Shown here: positions 36,231 through 49,300 of the stretch, piece after piece
Layout: the number at the start of each line of letters is the position of its first letter
Position numbering within the stretch: the stretch's first letter is position 1
Assembly (NCBI RefSeq): GCF_036588685.1
Contig: NC_086386.1
Location: forward strand, 19,488,931 to 19,552,930
Reading direction: 5' to 3'
DNA from: Mytilus trossulus
Taxonomy: Eukaryota; Mollusca; Bivalvia; Mytilida; Mytilidae
DNA length: 64,000 nt
The notes under the pieces: generated by a model
The model's database searches: none
Told to the model about the DNA's origin: nothing
The model's input: only the letters and a program-made list of their open reading frames with translations
Made by a program: the position numbers and the translations under genes

Positions 36231-36639
36231 ACTATTTACAGATCGATTTAAATAAGAAAAAAAAAGATAGAAAAAATTACTGTGGACAGAACGGTTCTTA
36301 CGTATATATGTTTTGTTATAATGTCTATTGTACCATAACGTTGGTTACAAAGCCGGATATACATAATGAAAGTTAGACATTTACATTTATCAGTTCTTGA
36401 TAAATGTAAGACAAAGAATATAATTTACAATTGTAAATACTGAATGCTATAGTATACCTCAAAGGTAATTCTAAGTTCTGTTTAGAGGGCAAAGTAATTA
36501 TAACAAGTATTCATTTAGTTGGGCAGAAATATGTGCAAAAATCTCTTTGCATAACTTGTGGAAAAATAAAGAATCAATAAGAAGGTTATTTGAATCTGCG
36601 TTAGAAAAAATTAAAAAAAACCCAACCAAACGTACCGAA

Positions 36640-37140
36640 CTTTGGGGAAATTCAAAAAGGAGAGTCCGTAATCAAATAGCAAAATCAAAAAAAGTAAAAT
36701 CACAAAAATTTTGAACTCCGAGGAAAATTCAATCGGAAAGTCCCTATTCACATGGCAAAATCAAATAACAAAACACATCAACGAATAGACAACTGCCATA
36801 TTCCTGACTTGGTACAGGCATTTTTAAATGTAGAAAATAATGGATTGAACTTGGTTTTATAGCGCTAAACCTCTCACTTGTACAAGCGCAAACTTACCAA
36901 AAGAATTGATAACAACTGACATATTCCTGAGTCGGTACATACATTTTCTTAATGAGAAAACGATGGTTTTATAGCTAGCTAAACCTCTAATTCGTATGAC
37001 AGTCACATTAGAATCGACTGTATTGACAACGATATGTAAACTAAACAAAGACATTATAAGTAAAAATGTCAAAATTGGGGTACAACAGTCAACATTGTGT
37101 TATAATCGCTATAAAAAAATAACCAGATGTATTACAAAGA
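36640..37140 (-). repeat. Dispersed repeat family C, two overlapping reverse copies
   Basis: ACAACTGCCATATTCCTGAC (36789) and ACAACTGACATATTCCTGAG (36912) show two partial copies about 123 bp apart. The rest of the element follows only once, ending near ATTGTGTTATAATCGCTAT. This looks like a nested or tandem duplication of the element's 3' half. Confidence 0.6.
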
Positions 37141-37423
37141 AACACAAAAAAGCATATGTTTTTTTTTAATCAAAGAGGGATTTTTTGGCTTAAGTTATAT
37201 TGATATCGACATTATTATTATCCCATATAACCGGAATTTGATTCAATTACGTTTCATTAAACTCTATTTAAGTTTATATCTATAAAATAAGAATGTGTTA
37301 ATCTAAAAGTGGAGCAAAATAGTTCCTTGTCTACAAATTATCAGGTTCTAGTCATGACTATTTAAATATTGGATAGCATTAATCATAATAAATTGTAATT
37401 TCACGTGTAAATAAACTCATCAT

Positions 37424-37715
37424 AAATACCAGGATTGAAACTTTGTATTTGCAACAGTCACGCGTTTCGTCTACAAAAGACTCATCAGTGACGCTCAAAT
37501 TAAAAAATATAAAACAGGCCAAATAGAGTACGAAGAAGACGAGCTTTGAGGACCAAAAATTCCTGAAAGATTTGCCAAATACAGTTAAGGTAATCTACTC
37601 CAGGAGTAGAAAAGCCTTAGTATCTCAAAATTTCAAAACTTAATTTATTAACTATATCAATTTCAATGAAAACTCATGTCAACACAAAAGTGCTGACTAC
37701 TGAGCTGGTGATTCA
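37424..37715 (+). repeat. Dispersed repeat family B, copy 3
   Basis: It starts at AATACCAGGATTGAAACTTT, carries CACGCGTTTCGTCTACAAAA, and ends near GACTACTGAGCTGGTGATTC. More diverged than copies 1 and 2. A fourth, old reverse copy is in flippase intron 2 (6682-6835). Confidence 0.75.
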
Positions 37716-37958
37716 GTATGTACATAGAAGATCGAAGTAAATTAACAAAACAGTAAAAGATAAAAATTCAGATTATGTCGACCAGACGTTTAGATCCAAA
37801 ATATTTTCTTTCAATAGATGTAAAAGGAGCCGTTTATACTGATAATATCAATGTAATGAAATAAAATCCTGGTTCAAAGAACAGTTTTGAACTCAAGTGC
37901 CTAGAAGAGAACTATGATCAGTTGTAGAATATATCAATAACCAAACTAAAACTATCTT

Positions 37959-38591
37959 TTAAGGGGCACTAGCTACGAGATATATAGAAAAATATAGAGT
38001 ATGATTTATTTTTTGTTCAATCATTAATGAAAGTGAAATAGTGAAATAATGAAATTCGCTTTAAGTAGCAAGAATGGTTAAACGTTGTCAAATTAAACTT
38101 ATGTGATAACATTGATAATGAATTATTCACTTGCAAGTAAATAATTCGACCTCTTTGAATCTGTATTCATGTGATCTTCAATTTTCACCTTAGCTAGCGA
38201 TGGATAACGCATGCATTGTGCGTGTTCTGTTATTTAAAGGAAAAGAATGTCAACATTCAAAGTGAAACAAAGGTAAATCATTTGATTGACTGATTCGATC
38301 CACAAAAAAATTTCTATAAAATGAAATTAATCAGACCTAGAAAAATCCAATAGCACGAGTTCGTTTTCTATTTATATCTATATTTATGTTTATATCGTTA
38401 ATATGATCATCAGAGGTCTTCGAATGTCAACTCGATAGTTAATTAGATGGCGTCAAGACTAAACTACACACAAAAAAGAAGCTACATTTTATCGAGCCTA
38501 TGCCCTGTAAATGTTTTACATAGTTATAAGTCAAATATGAGAATTTGAGTCAAATCTGTGAACACGAATTTGACAGCTAGTGCCCTTTTAA
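37959..38591. mobile_element. TTAA-flanked MITE, longer copy (633 bp)
   Basis: Left end TTAAGGGGCACTAGCTACGA, right end GACAGCTAGTGCCCTTTTAA. It shares the left 80 bp and the right ~250 bp with the 341-bp copy at 31979 and has an extra interior. It carries no transposase frame, so it depends on an enzyme made elsewhere. Confidence 0.8.
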
Positions 38592-39643
38592 ACGAAGACG
38601 ATTGTTTCACAAAACAGTTATAAACGACCTGGATCATTTGAAATAATCCTGGTATAGACTGGTGACCTTATCGAATACTTACTTGAAGATGTGTCTTCTC
38701 CTCTTTGAATTTATGATCGCGACAATAACCACCATTGAATAGTCTAAGTGGATGGTGGAATGAATACAATATATCGACTTTTATTATATGAATCAAAGAG
38801 TTTAATATCTAACTACGTTTTCAATGCCAGAAAGAAGGGATAACGAACGTAGAAAACACAATTTATCAGTTGGGAGTATCAATGTATGATTTAACTGAAA
38901 ATAACAAATACAAAAATCAAAAGATTGAATGTAGGAATATTACAGATTTTCATTAAAATAATTAAGGTTAAGTATCCAAAGGTAGTAGCTGATGCACAAA
39001 ATGTTTGTTGAAAATCTAATACTCTTATATATTATTTTTTTCCATCATTTTGATAATATTATGATGAATTCTAACATGCTTAGGGGGGTTAAATATGAAC
39101 CAATAAAACATATTTATGAAAAACAATCATCTGTACTGGCTGCTATAACATGACCCAGTTTGATTTTCCTGTTAAATGTAGCCTATGGCCAATTGTGATA
39201 TTGAAGTAGGATCAATATTTTGCTTATATTCCTAATATTCATGGGTAGAGGATGATAGACAAATTTATTATACTGATAATTTGTTACATAGGTCTATGCT
39301 TTCGATCGTGTTAAATATTCAGAGCCGTCAGTTTGTCTATATTTTGTTATATTTTTTTATAATTGTGACATTATTGAACGGGAATTTACACCTTACTAGT
39401 CCTGACAATGAGTAACATGCCGTGTGACAGTAGGCACATATTCTGCTAACACATCTTGAGTAGAAGATGGGGCAAAAGATACCAGAGTGACTTTCAAACT
39501 CATAAGTCGAAAATAATTTGTCAACGTCATGGTTAAACAAAAAAAAGAACAAACTATATTATACAAAACACAACATGTATAGAAAACTTAAGACTAACAA
39601 CAAGAGCTCCACCAAAATCGTTTTGAAGATTACATTTATTTAT

Positions 39644-39964
39644 TTAAGGTAAAACTCTATCCTCTAGCACAATGGATTTAGTTAAAAATATTTCACTGGC
39701 TCTATTGATTTTGGTTGAAGAAACATGTTCATTTTCAATTGGTGCCTTTAACATCCAAATATTAGGAAAAAGAAGGCCGAAAATGTTGAGGTTATGGAAA
39801 ATATCGTTAAAGTAAGTAGACAATCCAGTTTCTGTTACTGCGTCTCTAATTTTAAGCTGAATTTTGTTTTCTGACGCTTTGATTATTTGTTTAAATAACT
39901 TTGGTTCGTGTGATGACTTACAGATGAAAACACAAAACTTATATTTTGATATCTTCTGAGACAC
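39644..39964 (-). other. Unresolved 106-codon frame
   Basis: The frame has an ATG start and mixed polar composition (for example LKIRDAVTETGLSTYFNDIF), less low-complexity than most chance frames nearby. I recognise no domain. No repeat family covers it. It could be an exon or pseudogene remnant. Evidence is weak. Confidence 0.15.
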
Positions 39965-40309
39965 AATTATACAGTTAACTTAAATGTATAAGAACTATTA
40001 TATCAAAATCACAAAACCCTTCGTTATTATTTTGGTAATCCAACAGCTCAAGTGCAAAGTTATAAACAGAGACGAAATAAAAAAAATAAACAACTTTAAG
40101 GAAAATAGAAAGAAACGAATCTGGAAAATCATTTAAAACCCCAAATCATTAGACAACTATTATGAAAAAGTTCATCATTGCTTAATAATCTCAAATTTTG
40201 TGTTTTACAGCATAGCAGCTTATTTATTAACAAGAAACTAAATTATAATTTACAATGAATTGCACAAACTGAAATTTGAATAAAAATGTCATTCTTTAAA
40301 AAAAAATGT

Positions 40310-40660
40310 CGGGTACCAAGTCAGGAATATGGTCATTGTTATATTATAGTTCGTTTCTGTGTGTGTTACATTTTAACGTTGTGTTTCTTTTGTGTCGTTT
40401 GTTTCCTCTTATATTTGAGTGTGAATTCACATTATTATAAGACGTGTCACGGTAATTTTCTATCCCAAATTCAGTTTTGATGTTATATTTGTTATTTTCT
40501 TCGGATTTTGTTTAATGCTTTGTTCGTGTCTGTATTTGTTGTGTCGTCATTCTCCTCTTATATATAATGCGTTTCCCTCGGTTTGGGTTTGTGACCCGGA
40601 TTTATTTTTTTCTATTGATTTATGAGTTTTGAACATCGGTATTCTACTGTTGCCTTTATT
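40310..40660 (+). repeat. Dispersed repeat family F, longer copy
   Basis: It starts around GGTACCAAGTCAGGAATATG, passes TATATAATGCGTTTCCCTCG and GTTTGTGACCCGGATTTATT, and ends in TACTGTTGCCTTTATTCATA. The short frame at 40286-40480 lies in this repeat and is not counted as a gene. Confidence 0.6.
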
Positions 40661-41884
40661 CATAACATATACAAACTAAATATTTTGGATAACGGATGTT
40701 CTTCAATGCTACATTTAACATCAATGAAATCGACACTCAACAAGTTTACTTATGTACAACATATAAGTTGAACAATTAGATGTTTATGACTCTCAACTCA
40801 CGACTTTGCGTTCTATCAACAGAGCATTTGTCTAATCTAATTATCAAACGATTACGTCACACTCGATATTTTGACATATTTGCCTCGGCATTGATTATCA
40901 TTGCCAGTTATTGGTGACTAGCAAGAGATGTGTTTCATGTGTCGTGTCAATACATCCGGTTTCGCTTTGTTTGGAGTTAAAGCGATTACCTCATTTTGTT
41001 CTCTTGGTTTATACATTCAACAAGGATTTTAATGTTTCGAACACTTTTCAACTAATGTTTCTCTTATCAAAATCAACATTGAAACTGCAATACTGTATAA
41101 CAATTGTTTCAGCGCTGAAAAACTTTTAGATTTGATGGATATATGAAAAATTGTTTCAAAACCTTTTAAGTAGATTTCAGAAGATGGTATGAGTGTTAAT
41201 GAGACAACTCTCCATCTAAGAAGTATATTACTTAGAACCCTTCAAAATCCTTTAGGTTTCTTTGTTTTTTATTGTGACAATTGAGTTGGACTGGTACAGG
41301 AGGTGAAATAACCACTATTTTCTCACCTGTAGTCCACTTTGAGTATGCATCACAAACGACATAACCTACCGAACATAAATGCCACAGTGCAATCGTTATA
41401 TATGATTACAGATACTTCAATGTTATGATATTGTACTTATTCAAGAAATCAGAGACAGGTCGGAGACTTCCATTGAATTACTTCATAATCAATTAAACAA
41501 GTACGTATACATAAATATATATTCCCATTGTTATGAAAAAAAACCCACAGTTGTTACATATCCATTGTTTGAAAACATAATTTTAGCTAGACCTTATATC
41601 CGAAATCATAAACTGTAAATATTTCATACAATTCGATTAAACAGGTCTTTGGTTGAAAGGCAACAAACAAGTTAATATGTATGCTGATTTTTTTAAGCCA
41701 AGGGAACATGAGTTGGAACCAAACGTAAAATAGCATTTTTTTTTAATACAAAGTATATTGCCATCTATGACAAGGTATGTGCCGGGATGTATAAGTACCC
41801 GGTTACGTCCACTTGTATTTTTGTCCATCTGATGAGTTAGGCCTTTTTCAACTGAGTTTTATAGTTCGTTCTTATGTTGTACTG

Positions 41885-42245
41885 TTATACCACTTTCCCA
41901 GGTTAGGGGGAAGGTTGGGATCCCGCTAACATGTTTAACCCTGCCACATTATTTATGTATGTGCCTGTCCCAAGTCAGGAGCCTGTTATTCAGTGGTTGT
42001 CGTTTGTTTATGTGTTACATATTTGTTTTTCGTTAATTGTTTTACATAAATAAGGCCGTTAGTTTTCTCGTTTGAATTGTTTTACATTGTCTTATCGGGG
42101 CATTTTATAGCTGAATATGTGGTATGGGATTTGCTCATTGTTGAAGGCCGTACGGTGACCTATAGTTGTTTATGTCTGTGTCAATTTGGTCTTTTGTGTA
42201 TAGTTGTCTCATTGGCAATCATACCACATCTTCTTTTTTATATTG
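41885..42245 (+). repeat. Dispersed repeat family A, nearly full copy
   Basis: Close to the 12783-13206 copy, sharing GGGATCCCGCTAACATGTTT, the AAGTCAGGAGCCTGTTATTC block, and the end TCATTGGCAATCATACCACA. It is shorter by an internal deletion. Confidence 0.8.
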
Positions 42246-43104
42246 TACGATTCGCTCGTGTATGTAACAACGTATTATATTTTAGCTAGAGAAATTTATC
42301 TTTTACTGAAAAGTTATTACAACAGGGTTTTCGATATCACAAACTAGTCAAAACGTTTACTTAATTTTATCATCGGTATAAGGAAATAATTCGTAATATA
42401 ACTCCAAATGCAGAAATCTTATACGTTCACATCCAATCTTTTATGGTAATATTTTTTACAAATCACAAAAATGTCAGTATTCACCTCATAAGCTTACAAA
42501 ACCTTTAAACATATTTATTCAAAAGGGATATAGTTACGATACTGTTGTCATGTCATTAAAGATTACATATTTTGGCTTTAATATTGATTCACTTATAGGG
42601 TCTTTGCATCGGAACTAACACATTTTTCTACAAACCAATCGTTGGCATGACACGGGTTATATTCTTCTCATATATTTTATGTTAGTATGATACTAAACCC
42701 CTAAAGGGATGGATTGTGCTGATATTCATATGATGAAGACATAATCTTTCAATCAGTTTAACTGAGGTCTGGAGCTGGCATGTCAGTAAACTGCTAGTAG
42801 TCTGTTGTTAGTTATGTATTATTGTCATTTTATTTATTTTCTTTTGTTACATCTTCTGACATCGGACTCGGACTTCTCTTGAATTGAATTTTAATGGGCG
42901 TATTGTTATGCGTTTTTTTCTACATTGACTAGAGGTATAGGAAGAGGGTTGAGATCTCAATAACATGTTTAACCTCGCCGCAATTTTGCGCCTGTCCCAA
43001 GTCAGGAGCCTTTGGCCTTTGTTAGTCTTGTTTGATTTTTAATTTTAGTATCTTGTGCATAATTTGGAGTTTAGTATGACGTCCATTATCACTGTACTAG
43101 TATT
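42246..43104. other. Gene-poor stretch before the family D fragment
   Basis: AT-rich sequence with a short family A fragment at 42940-43015. Otherwise I see nothing in it. Confidence 0.5.
42940..43015 (+). repeat. Dispersed repeat family A, short fragment
   Basis: It contains GGTTGAGATCTCAATAACAT and GCCTGTCCCAAGTCAGGAGC, the central part of the family. Other short pieces are at 1256-1360 (+), 29170-29250 (-), 41165-41225 (-) and 59100-59190 (-). Confidence 0.6.
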
Positions 43105-43250
43105 CATTTTTTAAAGGGACCAGCTGAAGGACGCCTCCAGATGCGGGAGTTTCTCGCTACATTGAAGATCCATTGGTGGCCTCCGGTTGTTGTTTGCTGT
43201 ATGGTCGGGTTGTTGTCGCTCTGACAAATTTCCCATTTTCTTTCTCAATT
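43105..43250 (+). repeat. Dispersed repeat family D fragment
   Basis: It reads GGGACCAGCTGAAGGACGCC, then TTTCTCGCTACATTGAAGAT and TGGTCGGGTTGTTGTCGCTC. A second, more diverged copy is at 51375-51520. Both are familiar mussel repeat sequence. The 81-codon frame at 43173 starts inside it. Confidence 0.65.
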
Positions 43251-43971
43251 TTACCTAATGATAACCAGAAGAAGCCATTTGCTGTACTGATGTTATTTAA
43301 AACTTCCTGGAACCAAATATTGTTGGAATCAGTTGGAAGTAATCAGATAATACTGGACATGAAATTGTGTAAACCGAAAGAAACCGCTTATATCTTTGTT
43401 TCAAAGAAAAAGATATGAAAACCATTTACTGAATCAGCATAAAAAAACTGTTATTTGACACCGAGAGTAACTTTGAATAAACCGGAAGTTGCTAATTATC
43501 GTGGTGATGTTGAAAATAAAGATATTTGCCCCCTTATCTCGAATAATCGTCTACTGAATCTTGTAGTTGTGATTCTATTGATAATATAAGCCTTACGATA
43601 TATCGGACCGTATGAAAACACAGAGAAGAGTTGATAACAATGTTGAAATCAGCAGTAGTAATGTGGTCAGCCGGGCTATTTATCCATTACGAGCAAGAAT
43701 AAAAACAGTCAGTATTGAGATCATGCAACAAGTATTTGTAATGATAAACTATTTTTATCGCAACATGTGAGATACAAGTATAAAAATTGATAGATAATCG
43801 ATCATAAGCGTTCTGCAAAAAATGACATTGATTGATTGGTTTTATCGAGCCGGGGTAAATATTAAAATTTTATGAAAATACCAATGATAAAATAACTAAT
43901 TTTAAAATATGCAAATTTTATTATAATACATGTACCAATGATAAAATAACGAAACTAATGTGTACAACTAT

Positions 43972-45415
43972 TAGACATGTTACGAAAAGGTATATTCTCG
44001 ACGCTGAGGTTGACAAATTACACTTTAAATTGGGGGACGGTGTCAAAACATTGATTATAGATAAAAATTAGATCATGTGCGTCTTGATGAATTCAAATCA
44101 CAGTTATATAGAACATCATTATGTAACATCCTAATATTATGACAATTGCTTTTGTGATATTGATGGCTATCATACGACATGAAAGGTGTCCGCGTGCAAA
44201 AGTGGGTGGGCTAGAAAAAGGGGGGCTGAGAGTTATACAAGTTCATTCGATTCTAGATTGATAATATATGCATAGTAAGCCAGTTAGATAATAGTTTTAT
44301 TGTTGTATTACAGTTCCTGAAAAAAATCAATCTATCGCTGTACTAATCCCGAATTAAGGTCTTCAGTCTGATTGATTTATTCTCTCTGGTGTCTCCATCA
44401 GCTTCCAATGACTCTGAAAGTTTTGAAGCGCCTTTATCGTGTTCGACATATACCCGCCACTCTGATAAACGTAAATTATGTTTTTTACATTTTTTTCTTT
44501 CTGCTAGTGGTTTAGCTCTTAGTTGACGCCTTTTTCAAATCTAACCCAAGCCCCCTCCCTCTCCCTGAAAAAAAAATCTGGTACGTCCGTAGAGTAGTAA
44601 TAGGTACACATCTATTAAAACGCCATTATAATTTTTTTAGAAAACCCCTAGCATCGTTAGCTTAAATAGAGGAAAGACCCATCGGTCTTCGGTGTTAATT
44701 TTTTTTATTGTCATTTTCTTATGAAACGGTTGGCGAATTTCAACAACACTTTCCAGGAATTTATAAAATACAAAATATCTGCATAAGGTGTTGTTAATGT
44801 GTATATATGTAATGCTTTTGAAACTCTGCAGGAATGTTCAACTGGTGAGTAGTGAGTCATATTTTACACAAACCTCTTATCGTTCTGAACAGGCATTAAA
44901 TATTTGCCACTGGACTTTATGCAAACAATAGTCAATCAGTCACAAAAACCTTATGAAGAAAATACAAATTGAGCTGAAACTGTTCAAATTAGGACAAAGT
45001 TGGAAAGAAATAAAGAAAGAAAATACATGCCCTCGAAGCTATGTGACCGGGAGTAAAAATTTTCTAAACTAGAATGCAATATGTTTCAAGTTAAAATTGT
45101 AAAAAAATCATGTTTATGTGTTTTAAAACAGACTCCGTTAGATAAAAATTCAGGTGGCAAATAACTGGATCAAAATACATACACTTCTTTGTGTGCTTTT
45201 CATAACTATATGAAAATGACCGGTATATATATATTTACGAGCAGGTATAAAGCAGATTATAATTCTTAAGATTATGTGCAAGGTCTATCATATTTGCAAG
45301 GGCTCGCCGAAATATTTACACAGGTAATCTCTTTTGTGTTTTGACACAGTTCCTACATTTAAAGTGTAATTTGTGAACCTCGGCGTCGTGAATATACCTT
45401 TTCGTAACATGTCTA
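43972..45415. mobile_element. 1.44-kb non-autonomous DNA transposon with ~75-bp inverted ends
   Basis: The left end (43972-44048) begins TAGACATGTTACGAAAAGGT and the right end (45340-45415) is its inverse, ending ACCTTTTCGTAACATGTCTA. The match continues through ATATTC...GACGC..GAGGTT and AAATTACACTTTAAAT with few mismatches. Both edges end in TA, suggesting a TA target. The interior has no long open frame and no transposase motif that I can see. Confidence 0.85.
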
Positions 45416-46360
45416 TTACTATGACTGAGCGAACTGCTTGAAGAAACATAACGAACAAATGAACCAGGATTATTAGATATATAAATTGTCTAAATATCTT
45501 AATGAGCTATAGTCTTAATAGATAAGCCGAAGAATAACAAACATCTACATCTATACTTTTACACTAATTTTTGCTCAGCAAAAAAAGGTTAGTAAATTAA
45601 TATTTGCTGTCACAATATACTCTACTCAGTCAAATCATTATCACAAAACCTGGTGATTTAGGCTATCTTGTGTATAATGAATGTTTTGAACACTAATAAC
45701 TAATAATAATTACTAATTGAATAATATTTCGTTTTAAAACAAGCATTTAATTGTCAGAGATATCTGGGAAGTTTTCAATTTAAATAGGGGGCTATTGATA
45801 AATTAGGGTATATCCATCTTAACATTAATGGGACATTTAAGTGTGATTGACTAATGAAGTGGGGAACGAAGTCTTAACCTAATGTCGATTTGGCTACCAA
45901 TGTAACTTATTGATTGGGCGGGAGAAAGTAGTGGGTGTTTTAGTATAGAGTAGAGAAAAGTTTGAAAAAAAACACGACTGAAATCTATTAAGTAATTTAA
46001 GTTTTAAACTTTAGATATTAGTCTACGCGCCCTTATTAGTTCATCGAAGTTTCACACATCAAACTTGTTCGTCCACTAGAATATTATTTAGTTCTTTTTC
46101 CGTTTTTTTTTGTAGACCTTTGTTTGAACAAGTGGGATGCTGAAACTGATGTATGAACATTATTTCTTGATGATTTTTCATATTGTTGACAATAATTGTG
46201 TCTATAAAATAAAACTGGTAGCAGTCTTTGTTGTTTTTTAATATAGAATAAGAAACAATTGTTCGAATTAGCGTTGCGAGTGAGACTATGTTATGTATAA
46301 TACTAATAGTTGTATATAATTACTATATTATTATATACCATAAACGATATCCTTAGAATA
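45416..46360. other. 3' flank of the GMC-PNK3P gene
   Basis: AT-rich. On the minus strand an ATTAAA hexamer lies about 120 bp after the stop codon and could be the polyadenylation signal; no clear AATAAA is closer. No gene or repeat family is seen. Confidence 0.4.
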
Positions 46361-49300
46361 TTAAAGGTCATCATGATATTTCTGATATGAAGGAAGAAAG
46401 TATTCTTCTGGATTATTAAATTTGATGCCAACATTATTAGCAAACATTTTATCTGAATCTGGACTTCCTTCTTGACCATTTGCGTCACCAACATATACTG
46501 CATCGAACTTTTCAATTGAACTGAATTGGTTTAAAGAACGTCTGTAATATTCCCACATTCCAACATCCGGTTTTCGGTATTTGTTATCTTGTGTAGCAGC
46601 TAAAGCATACATTGGTACTCCAATCTTAGAAATTATGTTCTCTATTTTTGTCATCCATTCTTCTTTATTTTGCAAACCTAACCCAATTTCTTTCTGGTTA
46701 CTCATAATAACATTGTTGATACCCTCGATTCGATTCTTGAACAGTCGATCGGTTATTTCAGGAAACTTTAACTCCCAGTCATTTTTATCTATAGGGAAGT
46801 CGTTTCCAGATTTCGTTGTAATCAGAGTTCCGTCTAAATCAAATGCTGCAAGATTCAAACTAGATTTGAGGCCTTTGGATTCGTAATATAAAAGTCCATC
46901 CGTTTTTTCTGTCCACCATCCACTCAGACGGTTCAGCGGAGGGTATTGTCGTGATCGTCTAGTTCCATCAGCAGAATACACATCTTCAAGTAAGTATCCG
47001 GCAAGTTCATGATACCAATCTATTCCGGGATTACTTTTTAATGATCCAGTTCGTACATAAAAAGATGATTTTCCATAGTTTGTAGACACAATTTTCTTTG
47101 TTGAAACATAGTTTTTAAGTGGTAAATTTAGTTCTGGTTCCGAAAAAATCAGTTCTCTAGCATCGTTGTTCATATATTTTAGAATTGAACATATTTCCTC
47201 CTCACAATTAAGTTTAAAACATTTTTTGGAACCAGGATTATTTCCTTTATCTCCGTTATAATAACCAACAGATTTCCACAGATCATTAGGATTCACATTT
47301 TCAAATGCCCTACACCATACTATAAAAACATAAGATGATTCTTTATGATTTGGTTCAGATTCTACATTAATAGAGGGAGTTTCTTCACGGTTAAACTTTG
47401 GGAAGCCTTCTGTAGAACATTTATTATAGTCAATATTCAAGTTAAGTGTTACTTCAATGACTTTATCTGCAATATCCCTTACATTCGAATAATCATTGCA
47501 AACAAGTGACCACCGGTAAATAATAGCAGAAGTTGACTTTCCCGTTGATATCCATTCGCTCAAGACTTTAGTGTCTTTACAGGTCGTGTATGATTGGACA
47601 GCACTAATATCCGGGTCATCCAGTTTAGTCGATTCAACTTGAATTGATAAGTCTTGACGTATCGCAACTTTAACGTACTTTAAATACTGAAATTTGAGCA
47701 TATCCGCAAGTTTTTCACCCAATGCATAGAGGGTTGCAGCAGGGTTTCCATCGGTTTGTGTGGCAAACGCTGAAGCATCACATACTCTCAATTTAGACAC
47801 TCCCCTCACTTGTAAAAATGCATCTGCACATTCAGGCATTTTACACGTACCTACAGGATGCAATGCTGAAACAAACATTCCCCTCATCCACGCATCAAGT
47901 TCTTCATCCGTATCAATTTCTTTACCTGGTGCAACTTCATCAACAATTAAAGAACGTAGCTCTTCTCGAACATCATCACCAAAAAACATTTCTCGTAACA
48001 TTCTAATTTGGTCTTTGAATAGTTTGGACACTTGTTCGAACTCTTTTGTAGGTATACCATCTTCAGTGTATGTCCATCCATAATCCAATTTTGGTTTGTC
48101 GAAAATGTTGGCTGTTATAGCATTAATTGAGCCTCGGAATTCTGGCCACTGATCGATAATACGAATTATTCCTTCGTTTAAATCTTCTGAATCAACGGTA
48201 TCATCTTCATCTCCAGAGAAACCATATTCCTTTAAATCACTTTGACCAGTTGTTGGAGCGGTACACAGTGATCCTGTTACGTCAAAACGTTTGGAATTTC
48301 CTATCACATATATCTGAATGTCAGACATATTTTGCACCGGCCGAGTTAAATTTGATCTCAAATGCAAAATCCATGAAAAAGAACCATTAATACTGGATAA
48401 TGTTCTTGTATCATAAATTTTACCATCAATATTTACTGTTGGTATTTTACTGTCTGGACCAGTGCAACATAAATCATCTGAATCAGGTGAGAGCTTGAGT
48501 ATATATGGAACGGAGATATGATCCCATAAATGCTGTCCAACGTGTTGATTGTCAGCGACTAAATCAACTTTAATCTTCTTCAAAAGTTTTTTGGGACCAA
48601 TACCACTAACCTGAAGCAAATGAGGGGTATCAAAAGACCCTCCTCCAACAATAACCTCTTTCTGGGCGTAGAATGTTAAAATTTTCTCACTATCTTCATT
48701 CAAACATAGGACCCCTATTGCCTTTGTATTTTGAAACAAAATTTTCGTTACAGTTGTAGATGTAAAGACTTGAAGGTTATCTCGGTTCTGTCTTCGTTCA
48801 TAATAACCAGAAAAACTGCTACCTCGAGCCGTCTGTGACGCTCGGTTATTCCGCGCCTCCGGTGTAGGAACAAAATTGTCTTTTCCAACTTTTTCCGTCC
48901 TCATTTTGAATTGTTGAAAAACACTACAGCTTATTCTATCTTCCAAATGACCGTTGTAGTTATGAGCATAACCACCCCATGGCATGCTGGTCTTTTGGCA
49001 AAGATATTTCATTTCCCTTGCAAATTTCTGGAATGCCTCCTCCATCTGTGTATTTACTTGCATTGCACCTCCTTTACCATGCCATTTCTTGCAATCTTCT
49101 TCTGATATCCCAGTAACATCTTTTGAGTCATAATAACAATAATGATCCTCCATCTTCTTATAATAATGGGTCAAATTGTCATGTTTCCATCCATCTGGCC
49201 ACAAATCAAGAACAGCAGGACTAGCTCTTCTATTTATAGCTCCATAAACGCGAGATGTTCCACCACGACCACGAAATCTTGGGATATATATATTTCGTCC

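Noticed and set aside
46303..46515. Minus-strand frame overlapping the end of the fusion gene
   Set aside because: A shadow of the phosphatase exon in another frame, as are the plus-strand frames at 46581, 47760, 47818, 48911 and 49142.
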